A DNA stretch of 46,519 bases, taken from contig JANXSF010000099.1 of assembly GCA_025352795.1 (NCBI GenBank), forward strand, positions 1 through 46,519, read 5' to 3'. Below are positions 19,586-28,648 of the stretch, piece after piece (within the stretch, counting starts at the first letter, position 1; every line of letters starts with the position of its first letter). This DNA is from Acidobacteriota bacterium. Lineage in GTDB: Bacteria; Acidobacteriota; Terriglobia; Bryobacterales; Bryobacteraceae. The position numbers and the translations under genes were made by a program. The notes under the pieces are model-generated. The model saw only the letters and a program-made list of their open reading frames with translations, ran no database searches and was not told where the DNA came from.

Positions 19586-20788
19586 TCAGGCTGCTAGTTC
19601 TTGCAATTCGGTTGCTGTAAATACCTTGTCCAAGTCCAGAACGTTTACCTGCTGGCCTTTGTGCTCGCCGCTGCCATTCAGCAATTCGTTCTCTACTGCA
19701 TTTCCGGAACGCTCTACTCCGCCGGAACGGTCTACCCCAAAAGTGCCCAAGCCACCCAGCGCATCCACAATCAATCCCACTTGGGAATCCGCCGTGGATT
19801 TCACTACAATCAGCCGGTTCCCCGCTGTTAACTCGGTTTCGCCCCACCCTAATAACTGCCGCAAATCAACGATGGGGAGAATATCTCCCCTCAAATTTGT
19901 AATCCCTCGCAAGCTGGAAGGCAGGCCCGGGACAAAGGTCACCTGCGGCATGCGATCCGTTTCCAAAACTCTTTGCATGGCAATGCCGTAAGACTTTTCA
20001 GCCAGACGGAACACCACAAATCGCTCTGGCGGTCCAAGCCCTTTAATTGGTGCTGGTGGAGGTTCGGGTACGGCGACGGCTTCAGGCGCCGCTTCAGGTG
20101 CCGTTTCCAGCTCTGCTACACCCACGGCCACTCCCGATAACAACAAGCCCAACAGATCGTCATCGCCAACCAGCGCTTCGTCGTCCAATGACGATTCTTC
20201 TGTGGCCAGCAAGGTTTCGGGTTCCGAGGATTGTTCCGGTGTCGCCGGCAAACAATGAAACTGCATATCGTCGTAGCCATCAACGTCGAAAATAGCGTTG
20301 CTCAATTCGTCGCCAACGTCCGTTGCATCCTCAGCCAGTTCTGGTTCTTCAAGCGGGACAGCTACCGCAAATGCCTCAGGAATCTGTTCGTCGAAGGAGT
20401 CTTCATCCAAATCTTCCAGCTCGAAATCTTCCAGTGCAAAGGTTGACTGCGCATCCGCAGCAACAAATTCGGCTTGTTCATCCTCATCCTGGATGGGGAT
20501 TGCCGCGAACATCTCCGAAATCGATTCCGGCTCAAGCACGTCCAGTTCCGCTTCGACTTCGTGTTGCTGGCCATCGCTGAGATTTTCAATGCTGACACTC
20601 AATTGGGCAATTCCAGGGAGCGCCACAATTTCGAGTGAAGTGGGAATGTCTTCAGCAATTTCCAATGAAACGTCGTCCACTGGCACGTCGTCCCATTGTT
20701 CCAGCAGCATGGATAGCAGTCCGGACACTGCTTCCGTTTCATTCACCGGTAGGGCTTCAATATTGGTTTCACCGTGCGGGTTAGACAT
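19586..20788 (-). CDS. CheW-like adaptor with long acidic N-terminal region (PilI-like)
   Basis: 400 residues from ATG 20788 (AAAGGA upstream), which begins MSNPHGETNIEALPV; an ATG at 20869 is also in frame but extends into the preceding receiver gene. The C-terminal ~150 residues are a CheW domain (FVVFRLAEKSYGIAMQRVLE, LPSSLRGITNLRGDILPIVDLRQLLG, LIVDALGG) that couples the receptor to CheA. The first ~245 residues are very rich in Asp/Glu with little predicted structure (EDFELEDLDEDSFDEQIPEA), far longer than ordinary CheW. The acidic tail may regulate partner binding or be a disordered tether. The gap to the MCP gene is 69 nt. Confidence 0.92.
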   Translation of the reverse strand: MSNPHGETNIEALPVNETEAVSGLLSMLLEQWDDVPVDDVSLEIAEDIPTSLEIVALPGIAQLSVSIENLSDGQQHEVEAELDVLEPESISEMFAAIPIQDEDEQAEFVAADAQSTFALEDFELEDLDEDSFDEQIPEAFAVAVPLEEPELAEDATDVGDELSNAIFDVDGYDDMQFHCLPATPEQSSEPETLLATEESSLDDEALVGDDDLLGLLLSGVAVGVAELETAPEAAPEAVAVPEPPPAPIKGLGPPERFVVFRLAEKSYGIAMQRVLETDRMPQVTFVPGLPSSLRGITNLRGDILPIVDLRQLLGWGETELTAGNRLIVVKSTADSQVGLIVDALGGLGTFGVDRSGGVERSGNAVENELLNGSGEHKGQQVNVLDLDKVFTATELQELAA

Positions 20789-20798
20789 TGTCAATCCT

Positions 20799-21161
20799 TT
20801 ACAAAGCGCGTTGAATTGTGGCCAGCAAATCCTGGGCAACGTAAGGTTTGACGATATATTCGTCCGCACCCTGCTTCATGCCCCAAAAGCGGTCACTCGG
20901 CTGATTCTTGCTGGTCACCAGAATCACTTTTGCGCTGCTGGTTTCGCTGGTATTTTTCAAATGGCGACACACCTGGTATCCATTTTTCTTCGGCAACACG
21001 ACGTCCAGCAGAACCAGATCTGGCCGATGCTGCATTGCCTGCTCAATTGCCTGCTCCCCGTCGGTCGCGGTGACGATAATGTACCCGCTGTCAGCCAAAG
21101 CAGCCTGCATCAGTTTCATCTCGTTTGGACTATCATCGACAAGCAATATAGTTTTTGACAT
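20799..21161 (-). CDS. Single-domain response regulator (PilH/CheY-like)
   Basis: 120 residues from ATG 21161, where MSKTILLVDDS gives a normal receiver start; ten extra in-frame upstream residues are not family-like. The acidic pair is in LLVDDS, the phospho-acceptor Asp in LVLLDVVLPKKNGY, the Thr in ILVTSK, and the Lys in IVKPYV. There is no output domain, so it acts as a diffusible phospho-acceptor of the downstream CheA, likely toward pilus motors. It is 10 bases from the cheW-like gene. Confidence 0.93.
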   Translation of the reverse strand: MSKTILLVDDSPNEMKLMQAALADSGYIIVTATDGEQAIEQAMQHRPDLVLLDVVLPKKNGYQVCRHLKNTSETSSAKVILVTSKNQPSDRFWGMKQGADEYIVKPYVAQDLLATIQRAL

Positions 21162-21203
21162 CGTGTATAACACTCCCACATAGACGCTCAACAGAAACTG
21201 CTG

Positions 21204-22445
21204 TTACTTACCCGAATCTTTTCTAGGCTTCACGTACTTCTTCAACGAAGCAAGCAAAGTATCTTCCTTAAACGGCTTGGTTAAATAGTCGGTGGCCCCG
21301 GCCAGCTTGCCCTTCATCTTGTCGAAGAACCCATCGTTGCCGGAAAGCATCACCACAGGAATGCTCTTCGTATAAGGGTTTTGCTTAATCACCTTGCACA
21401 CCTGATATCCATCCATGCGCGGCATGGTGATGTCCAACAAAATCAGATGCGGTGTATGGTCGTTCAATAGCGCCAGCGCTTCCATTCCATCGGCTGCTGT
21501 AATCACCCGGTAACCGTTCCGTTCCAGGGTCAGATTCACAACCTTGCGCACTGTCAAACTATCGTCCACGGCCATCACCAGAGTGCGATTTTCAAGCGTC
21601 CTTACGGCCAGCTTCAAAACACCGTCGTTCGGATGCAACTCGTTGGCCTTGCGCAGGTGGTTCAAAGCTTCCGCAGATCGGTTTAGGTTGAGCAGCGCCT
21701 TGGCCATACTCATTTGACCTGAAAACGTTTCTTCCGCCGCCAGCTCTCGCCGAATTCTTAAAATGGCTTCTTCCACCAGCGATTCATTCAAACCACGATT
21801 GGTGGAAAAAGCACTTAAATCTTCTAATACCTGAATGCCGCCGCAAAGACCGCAACGGTCCAGCGGCACTTCCGATTCCGTACGGCAGAATGCGCATTGC
21901 CAATCCTGCTTGCGCACAACTTCCGATAACCGTACCAGCTTCGGACCCATATCCTCGCTACCGTTCTGTTCGTATGAGGTTGGCTGCTCACGGGAAACAT
22001 GATGCTCGTGTACAGCAGGAGCTTCCTCCGTCAAAGCGGACGAACGAGCCTGCACATTGGGGGTGGGAACGGAAAGGTTAGCCTGGCCACTAAACGGGCG
22101 TTGAGCAACATACGGATTCCCCTGCTGCTGCGGTGGTGGCGGGGGCGGAACTGTGGTATCGCGCTTGGGACGGTTTAGTCGATGAACAGCAAGAACATTA
22201 AGAGCCTGCGTATTCTTTGGGTTAATTTCAAGGACTCGCTCCAAATGGCTCATCGCTTCTTCAGGAGACTCAGCCAATGCCGCAGACCACATCAGGGCCT
22301 GCTCATTCAGTGGCTCCTTGTCATGGATCTCTCGAAGAAGGTTACGGGCCATGGATTTCTGGCCGAGCTTGGCGGCTGCAACCACCTCCCTCAACAACAC
22401 ACTTGTTTTCATCGCCGACTCACTAGCCACTTTTTGCGCCTCCAC
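21204..22445 (-). CDS. TPR - zinc-ribbon - receiver protein (PilG-like position)
   Basis: 413 residues. The N-terminus has TPR-like helices (KSMARNLLREIHDKEPLNEQ, LERVLEINPKNTQALNVL), then a Pro-rich disordered stretch (PPPPPPQQQ) and a four-cysteine ribbon (WQCAFCRT and DRCGLCGG). A second TPR-like region (MAKALLNLNRSAEALNHLRK) follows, then a C-terminal receiver (VMAVDDSLTVRKVV, LILLDITMPRMDGYQ, VVMLSG, LTKPF). It is the first gene of the operon and corresponds in position to PilG-like regulators of pilus chemosensory systems. The zinc ribbon and TPRs suggest it docks on a partner complex. The upstream gap (22446-22733) is shared with a divergent dehydrogenase gene. Confidence 0.85.
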   Translation of the reverse strand: MEAQKVASESAMKTSVLLREVVAAAKLGQKSMARNLLREIHDKEPLNEQALMWSAALAESPEEAMSHLERVLEINPKNTQALNVLAVHRLNRPKRDTTVPPPPPPQQQGNPYVAQRPFSGQANLSVPTPNVQARSSALTEEAPAVHEHHVSREQPTSYEQNGSEDMGPKLVRLSEVVRKQDWQCAFCRTESEVPLDRCGLCGGIQVLEDLSAFSTNRGLNESLVEEAILRIRRELAAEETFSGQMSMAKALLNLNRSAEALNHLRKANELHPNDGVLKLAVRTLENRTLVMAVDDSLTVRKVVNLTLERNGYRVITAADGMEALALLNDHTPHLILLDITMPRMDGYQVCKVIKQNPYTKSIPVVMLSGNDGFFDKMKGKLAGATDYLTKPFKEDTLLASLKKYVKPRKDSGK

Positions 22446-22704
22446 TTAGCACGCCCGCTTCTAAAATCTTTCTGTTTTTATCCCGTTAGCCGATGACACA
22501 AAGCAGCACGGAATAAAGGTAAAGTCCTGGGTCCCACGCGACCGCTCACAGGCTCTTGAAACACCCGAAGCGAACGGTAACACTGGACCAGAACAATTCC
22601 TAAATTTTGAATTCAAAGTGTCATCGTCATTAATTTGCAAAGACTTTAGTAAATTTGTTCATGCTAAGGTCTACTCCCATGGTTAGTACATCCACAAGAT
22701 TGCT
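22446..22704. other. Intergenic region between divergent operon and dehydrogenase
   Basis: About 260 bases between the start of the TPR-receiver gene (minus) and the PQQ dehydrogenase (plus). It holds no coding sequence I can support and becomes A/T-rich toward 22600-22660, as expected for two divergent promoters. I could not pick out -10/-35 pairs with confidence. Confidence 0.4.
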
Positions 22705-22731
22705 TACTCCTACCCTGGAATTCCGGGAGTA
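22705..22731 (+). promoter_or_regulatory. Hairpin covering the ribosome site of the PQQ dehydrogenase
   Basis: TACTCC (22705-22710) is complementary to GGAGTA (22726-22731), which contains the Shine-Dalgarno sequence for the ATG at 22734. The loop carries the palindrome GGAATTCC and further C/G pairing. Folding would hide the ribosome site, so translation may be controlled by melting, a protein or a partner RNA. This is structure by eye only. Confidence 0.4.
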
Positions 22732-22733
22732 CC

Positions 22734-25013
22734 ATGGTTTCTATGGGTTCGCGAAGCATTCTTAATCTTTCTTTGGCCTTCTTACTGACTAGTTCCGACG
22801 TGCTGGCGCAAACTGCAGATCTGTTAGAGTCTGGCCGCAAAGCGTTCGCCGAAAAATGTTCCGGATGCCATGGGGATGAGGCTGAGGGCAGGGAAATGGG
22901 TCCGCGTCTGGCCGGTACTCGTAAAATGCGCGGCCGCTCTGCCGTGCAGATTCGGGGAATCATCCAACAAGGGGTTGTAGCTTCGGGCATGCCTGCCTTC
23001 CCCCTTCCTGATCAGGAACTGGATGCCTTAGCCGCCTTTGTACGATCTCTTAACCAAACCGGCGCTGAAGGTGTGGCCCCTGGCGACGCCGCGGCTGGTG
23101 GCCAATTCTTCTTCGGCAACGGTAAATGCAACAGTTGCCACATGGTGCAGGGCCGGGGAACTGCCGTTGGGCCAGACCTTTCCAACGTGGGCAGTGAACT
23201 GACGGTGGGCGAAATTCGTCAAGTGCTCAAGAATCCCAACCTGCGCATCACGCCCGGCTATGAAATGGTTTCCTTACAGTTGAAGAGCGGTAAAACCGCC
23301 CGTGGTTTTCTGCGAACCCGCACCAATTTCGATCTCCAATTGCAGGGCACCGACGGGACGTTTTCCACCTTTCAGCAAAACGACATAGTGGAAATTCGTA
23401 AAGAACCCACCCCGATGAAGCCCGTCGCTGGAACGCCCGATCAGATCCGCGACCTAGTCGCTTTTCTCAGTAGCCTGGGTAAAGCCGGTCCCCCCGTTTC
23501 AAGTCAGCTTCTAAAAAAGCCTTCCAGCAATCCTGGAATCGCGTTTTCCCGAATTGAGAAACCACTTGAAGGGGATTGGCCCACTTACAACGGCACATTA
23601 AATGGCAACCGCTATAGTGCTCTAAAACAGGTCAACACTTCCAATGTGAAACAGCTTTCTGTGAAGTGGATTTTCCCCATGGAACACTTTGGCCTGGAGA
23701 TGACCCCGCTGGTTGCCGATGGCGTAATGTACGTCACCGGTCCTAACACGGCAATCGCTTTGGACGCTGTAACCGGACGTCAACTCTGGAAATATTCGCG
23801 TCCCCGAACCGCTGGTCTGATCGGCGATGCCTCCCTTGGAACCAACCGTGGGGTGGCAATTTTGGACGACAAAGTCTTCTTGACGATGGACAATGCCCGC
23901 TTAATCGCGCTGAATCGCACGACTGGGAGTTTAATTTGGGACGTCTACATGCCAGATGAGCCCCAAAAATACGGTTCCACCGTGGCCCCACTGGCGGTGA
24001 AAGGCATGATTATCGCCGGAGTTTCCGGGGGCGACCGGGGCATTCGGGGCTTTCTTGCTGCTTACAAAGCGTCGACCGGTGAAAGACTTTGGCGGATTTG
24101 GACCATCCCCCTGAACGGTGCTCCCGGTGCTGAAACCTGGCAAGGGACCCCGCCAATTTACGGTGGTGGCGGGACTTGGTTAACGGGGGCTTACGATCCT
24201 GTTCTGGACACTTTGTATTGGCCCACCGGGAACCCCTGGCCCGATTCCGACGACAAGGATCGACCTGGGGATAACCTGTTCACGAACTGCATTCTGGCAT
24301 TAGATCCAGCTACTGGTAAGTTAAAGTGGCACTTTCAATTTACACCGCATGATATTCATGATTGGGATGCTACCGAACCACCAGTCCTGGTGGACACGCA
24401 GTATCAGGGGCAATTTCGCAAGCTATTGTTGCATGCCGATCGGAACGGATTCTTCTATGTTCTGGATCGCACTAACGGCAAAGTTTTACTGGCTAAGCCG
24501 TTCGCCAAGCGACTGACTTGGACCCAGGGAATCGGCACGGATGGCAGGCCATTGCCTTCACCGGTTGACCCTACTCCCTTTGATTGCCCTTCCGATGCGG
24601 CCAACTGGGATTCAGTGGCGTACAGTCCCGTGACTCGACTTTTTTATGTCCTGACCATGGAGCAATGTCGGGCACGTCGTGGTGGAAGCTGGAAGGATCA
24701 ACCGGTTGAGCCGCCTCAAAAGTTCCTACGGGCAATCCACATTGATACCGGCGCATTGGCCTGGGAAATTCCATTTGCTGGAACCATGTTTCCAAAGACC
24801 TGGCCAGGGGTGATGGGAACTGCTGGCGGGCTGCTTTTTTATGGCGATCCTAATGGCACTTTTGCCGCAGCCGACGAACGGACCGGGAAAACATTGTGGC
24901 ATTTTCCAACCAATGTTTATATGAAGGCGTCGCCTATGACATTTGCCGTCGGCGGCAAACAGTTTGTTGTCAGTGTGGCTGGTCCGAACATTATTTGCTT
25001 CGGCTTACCGTAA
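22734..25013 (+). CDS. Di-heme PQQ-dependent alcohol/sugar dehydrogenase
   Basis: 759 residues. A signal peptide ends around residue 26 (VLAQ). Two cytochrome c modules follow: CSGCH (42-46) with MPAF as a likely ligand loop, and CNSCH (132-136) with GRGTAVGPDLSNVG. The rest is an eight-bladed quinoprotein propeller starting about residue 275 (GDWPTYNGTLNGNRYS), with tryptophan-docking repeats such as ALDAVTGRQLWKYSRPRTAG, ALNRTTGSLIWDV and ALDPATGKLKWHF. It oxidises alcohols or sugars in the periplasm and transfers electrons from PQQ through its own hemes. Hemes at the N-terminus reverse the usual C-terminal placement but occur in Acidobacteriota enzymes. The substrate cannot be read from the sequence. 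It converges on thrC with 12 bases between stops. Confidence 0.93.
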   Translation: MVSMGSRSILNLSLAFLLTSSDVLAQTADLLESGRKAFAEKCSGCHGDEAEGREMGPRLAGTRKMRGRSAVQIRGIIQQGVVASGMPAFPLPDQELDALAAFVRSLNQTGAEGVAPGDAAAGGQFFFGNGKCNSCHMVQGRGTAVGPDLSNVGSELTVGEIRQVLKNPNLRITPGYEMVSLQLKSGKTARGFLRTRTNFDLQLQGTDGTFSTFQQNDIVEIRKEPTPMKPVAGTPDQIRDLVAFLSSLGKAGPPVSSQLLKKPSSNPGIAFSRIEKPLEGDWPTYNGTLNGNRYSALKQVNTSNVKQLSVKWIFPMEHFGLEMTPLVADGVMYVTGPNTAIALDAVTGRQLWKYSRPRTAGLIGDASLGTNRGVAILDDKVFLTMDNARLIALNRTTGSLIWDVYMPDEPQKYGSTVAPLAVKGMIIAGVSGGDRGIRGFLAAYKASTGERLWRIWTIPLNGAPGAETWQGTPPIYGGGGTWLTGAYDPVLDTLYWPTGNPWPDSDDKDRPGDNLFTNCILALDPATGKLKWHFQFTPHDIHDWDATEPPVLVDTQYQGQFRKLLLHADRNGFFYVLDRTNGKVLLAKPFAKRLTWTQGIGTDGRPLPSPVDPTPFDCPSDAANWDSVAYSPVTRLFYVLTMEQCRARRGGSWKDQPVEPPQKFLRAIHIDTGALAWEIPFAGTMFPKTWPGVMGTAGGLLFYGDPNGTFAAADERTGKTLWHFPTNVYMKASPMTFAVGGKQFVVSVAGPNIICFGLP

Positions 25014-25025
25014 ATACTTCAAGTG

Positions 25026-26330
25026 TTAATTGAGCAATGCCGCGATCCTATCTGGATCGTTGGGAACTATAATCGGACGATTGCCATAGGTCGAGAGAAG
25101 GCGTTTCCCATGGGGACTATCCAAGGCACCGGTATGATACTTGTAAATGTAATCAGGGTCCTTCAAGACGTTGCCGGTAAGCACAGCCACAACATCGGCG
25201 TCCTGCTTCATGACCCCGGCGGTAATCAGCTTTTTGATACCCGCTAGCGTCGCTGCTGAGGCTGGTTCACAACCAATCCCCGCTGCTCCAATTTGAGCCT
25301 TGGCATCGGCGATTTCCTGTTCCGTAACCGATTCCACCACGCCCCCAGTGGTTGTGACTTCAAGAAGCGCTTTTGGCCAGGAAATTGGATCACCAATCTT
25401 GATGGCTGTCGCCAAAGTTTCCGGCTTGGTCACGCTATGAAATTCGCCTTTGCCACCGTCCTGCATAAAAGTGTAAAACGGTGCCGAATCGGCTGCCTGA
25501 ATGACTGCCAAACGGGGCAGCTTGTCGATAAAGCCCAGTTCCAACATCTCTCGCAAAGCTTTTCCAAAAGCTGAAACATTCCCCAGGTTGCCGCCGGGCA
25601 GAACTACCCAATCGGGAACTTTCCAATCGCGCTGATCCATCAGTTCCACCATGATGGTTTTCTGGCCTTCAATACGAAACGGGTTGATGGAATTTAGCAA
25701 GTAGATTCCTAGTTTTTCGGCCAAGGTGCGAACCAGGGCCAGAATCTGATCGAAATTGGCATCCACTTGAAACGTTTTCGCGCCGTATTCCAAAGCCTGT
25801 GCCAGCTTACCGTAGGAAATATTTCCGTTGGGAATGAAGATAATTGGGTCAAGTCCGGCAGCGCTGGCGTAAGCCGCCATGGAAGCGGAAGTGTTGCCAG
25901 TGGATACGCAAGCAACCCGCTGCATCTTCAGTCGCATGGCTTGAGAGACGCCGCAGGTCATCCCGTTATCCTTGAATGATCCCGTGGGGTTAAAGCCCTG
26001 GTGTTTGAACACGACGTGGTCAAGACCGGCGTAGCGGGCTGCTTTCGGCGATACCAGCAGCGGCGTATTCCCTTCGCGTAACGTGACAATGTGCGATTCG
26101 GAGTCCAAAAAGTTGATGAATTCGCGATAGCGCCAAACACCACTTTGATCAATGGGCGTATTGTTCATGCGCCGTTCCCGCCATAGTTTTTTAAGTTGAG
26201 CCGGTGTCTGTGTAAGCTCCGGTTTGGTAGCCTCCAGCAATCCGCCGCACCTCGGGCAGTTGTAGATCACTTCGGTGACAGCGTACTTGGCGCGGCAGGC
26301 CGGGTTAAAACAGACAAGGACTGAGGGCAT
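25026..26330 (-). CDS. thrC: Threonine synthase
   Basis: 434 residues from ATG 26330 (GAAGGA upstream). The frame is open for 163 more codons upstream, but that part is antisense to the neighbouring gene and has no family match. An N-terminal zinc ribbon (C7, C12, C25, C28) precedes a fold-type II PLP domain with the cofactor lysine in NPTGSFKDNGM, the STGNTSASMAAYA phosphate loop and LPGGNLGNVSAFGK. It converts O-phosphohomoserine to threonine in the cytoplasm. No other thr genes are in the window. Confidence 0.95.
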   Translation of the reverse strand: MPSVLVCFNPACRAKYAVTEVIYNCPRCGGLLEATKPELTQTPAQLKKLWRERRMNNTPIDQSGVWRYREFINFLDSESHIVTLREGNTPLLVSPKAARYAGLDHVVFKHQGFNPTGSFKDNGMTCGVSQAMRLKMQRVACVSTGNTSASMAAYASAAGLDPIIFIPNGNISYGKLAQALEYGAKTFQVDANFDQILALVRTLAEKLGIYLLNSINPFRIEGQKTIMVELMDQRDWKVPDWVVLPGGNLGNVSAFGKALREMLELGFIDKLPRLAVIQAADSAPFYTFMQDGGKGEFHSVTKPETLATAIKIGDPISWPKALLEVTTTGGVVESVTEQEIADAKAQIGAAGIGCEPASAATLAGIKKLITAGVMKQDADVVAVLTGNVLKDPDYIYKYHTGALDSPHGKRLLSTYGNRPIIVPNDPDRIAALLN

Positions 26331-26384
26331 GAATCCTTCAATTATCCCATGCAAAAACTCTAACATGACGCTAACATTACAAAG

Positions 26385-27341
26385 ATGATTTCTGTTCATT
26401 TGGAAGCTGGTGAAGTGAGCGTGCGGCAGCAAGCCAAACCGCGACGGCCAAAGGGTCATGCCCTGCTGCGGCTGCTGTGTGGTGGCATTTGCAATACCGA
26501 TCTGGAACTTCAGCGCGGCTATTACGGATTCAGCGGCACTCCTGGGCATGAGTTTGTGGCGGAAGTGGTCGCCGCTGAATCGCCGAAATGGATTGGCAAA
26601 CGGGTGGTGGGCGAAATCAATTTGGCTTGTGGTCATTGCGATTGGTGTGCCCGTGGGCTGGGCAGGCATTGCCCAAACAGGACGGTGCTGGGAATTGTAA
26701 AGCACCCCGGTGCGTTCCGCGAGTTCTTCACGTTGCCTGAGGGAAATCTGCTGGAGGTGCCGACGGGGGTGACCACCGATCATGCAGTTTTCACCGAGCC
26801 AATCGCCGCCGCCTGCCAAATTTTAGAACAAGTTCGTATCCCCAAAGGAACAGCCGTTGCGGTATTGGGAGATGGCAAATTGGGAATCCTAATCGCGCAA
26901 GTGTTGGCGGTGGATGGGGCCAAGGTCCATCAGTTTGGGCGGCACAAGAACAAGCTGGCGATTTCTGAAAAAGCTGGCGTGATTGGCGAGATGGTGAACG
27001 GTGCGCTGCCAGTGGGTGCCTACGATTATGTTGTTGACGCTACCGGTTCAGCGGAAGGCTTACGTTCCGCCATCGCCATGACTCGCCCTCGCGGGACACT
27101 GATTATGAAGAGCACGGTTGCCGGGTTGGTGAGTATCGAAACAGCGCCGGTGATTGTGAATGAGATCACCTTGATTGGTTCGCGCTGCGGGCGATTTAAG
27201 CCTGCCTTGGACCTGTTACGGCGGGGGAAGATTCATGTGGAAGAGATGATTCATGGACGATTTCCGCTGGCCCAGGCTGCTGAAGCGTTCCGTCAAGCTG
27301 GGACGCGAGGCACGCTAAAGATTCTGTTGGATTCGCAATAG
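26385..27341 (+). CDS. Zinc-dependent alcohol dehydrogenase (MDR family)
   Basis: 318 residues. The catalytic-zinc Cys is in GGICNTD (C36) with GHE (55-56). The structural zinc lobe CGHCDWCARGLGRHC carries four cysteines. The nucleotide site is AVLGDGKLGILIAQVL. It is slightly short for the family because the N-terminus is compact. The reaction is NAD(P)-linked oxidation of an unknown alcohol. It is divergent from thrC (54 bases). Its last 146 bases are read on the other strand by the acyltransferase frame, an unusual convergent overlap. Confidence 0.88.
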   Translation: MISVHLEAGEVSVRQQAKPRRPKGHALLRLLCGGICNTDLELQRGYYGFSGTPGHEFVAEVVAAESPKWIGKRVVGEINLACGHCDWCARGLGRHCPNRTVLGIVKHPGAFREFFTLPEGNLLEVPTGVTTDHAVFTEPIAAACQILEQVRIPKGTAVAVLGDGKLGILIAQVLAVDGAKVHQFGRHKNKLAISEKAGVIGEMVNGALPVGAYDYVVDATGSAEGLRSAIAMTRPRGTLIMKSTVAGLVSIETAPVIVNEITLIGSRCGRFKPALDLLRRGKIHVEEMIHGRFPLAQAAEAFRQAGTRGTLKILLDSQ

Positions 27342-28404
27342 CTAAGGGAAACAGGCGCTCGCGCATCCTCAGAATAGGGATCTCAACCAGTTCGGCGGAG
27401 CCTACGCCAAGGGCAATCGTAGTCATGAAATAGACAGCGTGTAAGGCGTACTGGTTTACGATTCCGAAGCGCGCGGCAATGCCGGAAAAGAGCATGGCCA
27501 TGGGCACATGCCATAAGTACAGCGTGTAGGAATAGGTGCCCATCTTAGCAATCGCTTTTGCGGCAATTCCGGGTTCAACTAGCTTTTTGCCCTTCTCCTT
27601 GTAGATGGAAAGCAGCAGCATGGTTCCGAAGGAAAGGTAGACCAACGTGAAGCCGACGGTGTAGACAATGGGGTCGTCGGGCTGCAGAAACAGGGCAGGG
27701 CAGAGCGCTAAGACGCTGACTAGAGAAATGGGAAATCGCCAGGGATTACTCATCAATTTTTGCAGCACGGCTTGTCGGAAATTGTGGAAATAGGAAAGCA
27801 CCACGCCGAAGAAAAGCGAATCCATGCGCAGGTGCGAGGGCTCGTAATGGACCCGATGGTGAAACACGGGGTGCTGCATGGCATTCCCAATTCGCAGCAG
27901 CAGGCAAGTGACGGCGACGACCAGAAAGATGGCTGGAATGCTGCTAAACGGATTGTCAGCCCCGCGCTTACGGTACATCAGGAAGGCGAGCAATAAGGGC
28001 AGGAAAATATAGAAGTGTTCTTCGACGGCCAAGGACCAAGTGTGCCCCCATATGGAGCCCAGGTAGTTTTGAGTGAGGATCATTTCGCCGAAAAGCTCGT
28101 GTCCAAGGACAGGGACCTTCCAGAGAAAACAGTATCCAAGTGTGACGGCGATGAGTACGTAGAAAGACGGATACAGCTTCAGCGCACGGCGGACAAAGAA
28201 TCGGCGAAGTTGGATGTGGTTAGTAGCTCGGTATTCCGTGAAGAGCAAATTGGAGATAAGGAATCCGCTAAGGACGAAGAAGAGATCGACACCCCAACCG
28301 CCGACGGTGGACCAGATAGGGTAAGCGGGAACGTGAACTCCCATCACGAGCAGGATGGCAATGCCACGGAGGACGTCGAGCTCGAAAACTCTTTTGGGAG
28401 CCAT
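27196..28404 (-). CDS. Acyltransferase 3 family membrane protein (OafA/YrhL type)
   Basis: 402 residues: FELDVLRGIAILLVMGVH, GGWGVDLFFVLSGFLISNLL, a WSLAVEEHFY motif and about ten membrane segments mark the AT3 family, which transfers acetyl or other acyl groups to envelope sugars or exported lipids. The active-site His follows the first membrane segment (VMGVHVPAYP). The family-like part ends around RMRERLFPLAIA (near 27350); about 45 further residues overlap the 3' end of the convergent dehydrogenase gene and look non-family. The ancestral stop may have been lost, or this is a true antisense overlap. Confidence 0.87.
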   Translation of the reverse strand: MAPKRVFELDVLRGIAILLVMGVHVPAYPIWSTVGGWGVDLFFVLSGFLISNLLFTEYRATNHIQLRRFFVRRALKLYPSFYVLIAVTLGYCFLWKVPVLGHELFGEMILTQNYLGSIWGHTWSLAVEEHFYIFLPLLLAFLMYRKRGADNPFSSIPAIFLVVAVTCLLLRIGNAMQHPVFHHRVHYEPSHLRMDSLFFGVVLSYFHNFRQAVLQKLMSNPWRFPISLVSVLALCPALFLQPDDPIVYTVGFTLVYLSFGTMLLLSIYKEKGKKLVEPGIAAKAIAKMGTYSYTLYLWHVPMAMLFSGIAARFGIVNQYALHAVYFMTTIALGVGSAELVEIPILRMRERLFPLAIANPTESLACLASQLDGTLQQPGPAEIVHESSLPHESSPAVTGPRQA

Positions 28405-28446
28405 TCAAGGGGAATCGGCAGGAAAAGAGAAGTTCTTTAGCAGTTG

Positions 28447-28648
28447 TTAGTTCAGCGTTGGTACCGTGTCAAATAATCCAAGCTGACGTTTAATGCAATT
28501 GCAGAGTGTATTCGGTATTTCTGTATGGCGTAGGAACAGGAGCTGCTCGCCTCGTAACTGGATTGAAGTAGATGTCGTGGCCGCCACCTGAGCGTTTCAA
28601 AATAATTCCACTACGCTCTAAGTCGCATATAAATTCCCGTCTTTTCAA
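28447..28648 (-). pseudogene. hicA: HicA-type toxin, frameshifted
   Basis: Read from TTG 28648, which overlaps the hicB TGA by two bases, the frame gives KRREFICDLERSGIILKRSG and then HDIYFNPVTRRAAPVP, the HicA double-stranded-RNA-binding mRNA interferase fold with its active His in SGGGHDIYF. Around 28531 one extra base shifts the frame; the other frame continues RHTEIPNTLCNCIKRQLGLF to a stop at 28447-28449. Removing one base yields a normal 66-residue HicA. As it stands the C-terminus is lost, so the toxin may be inactive. It is too broken to appear as a simple open frame. Confidence 0.75.

Noticed and set aside
26385-26819. 163-codon open extension upstream of threonine synthase
   Set aside because: It is antisense to the alcohol dehydrogenase, has no family similarity, and a good ribosome site precedes ATG 26330.
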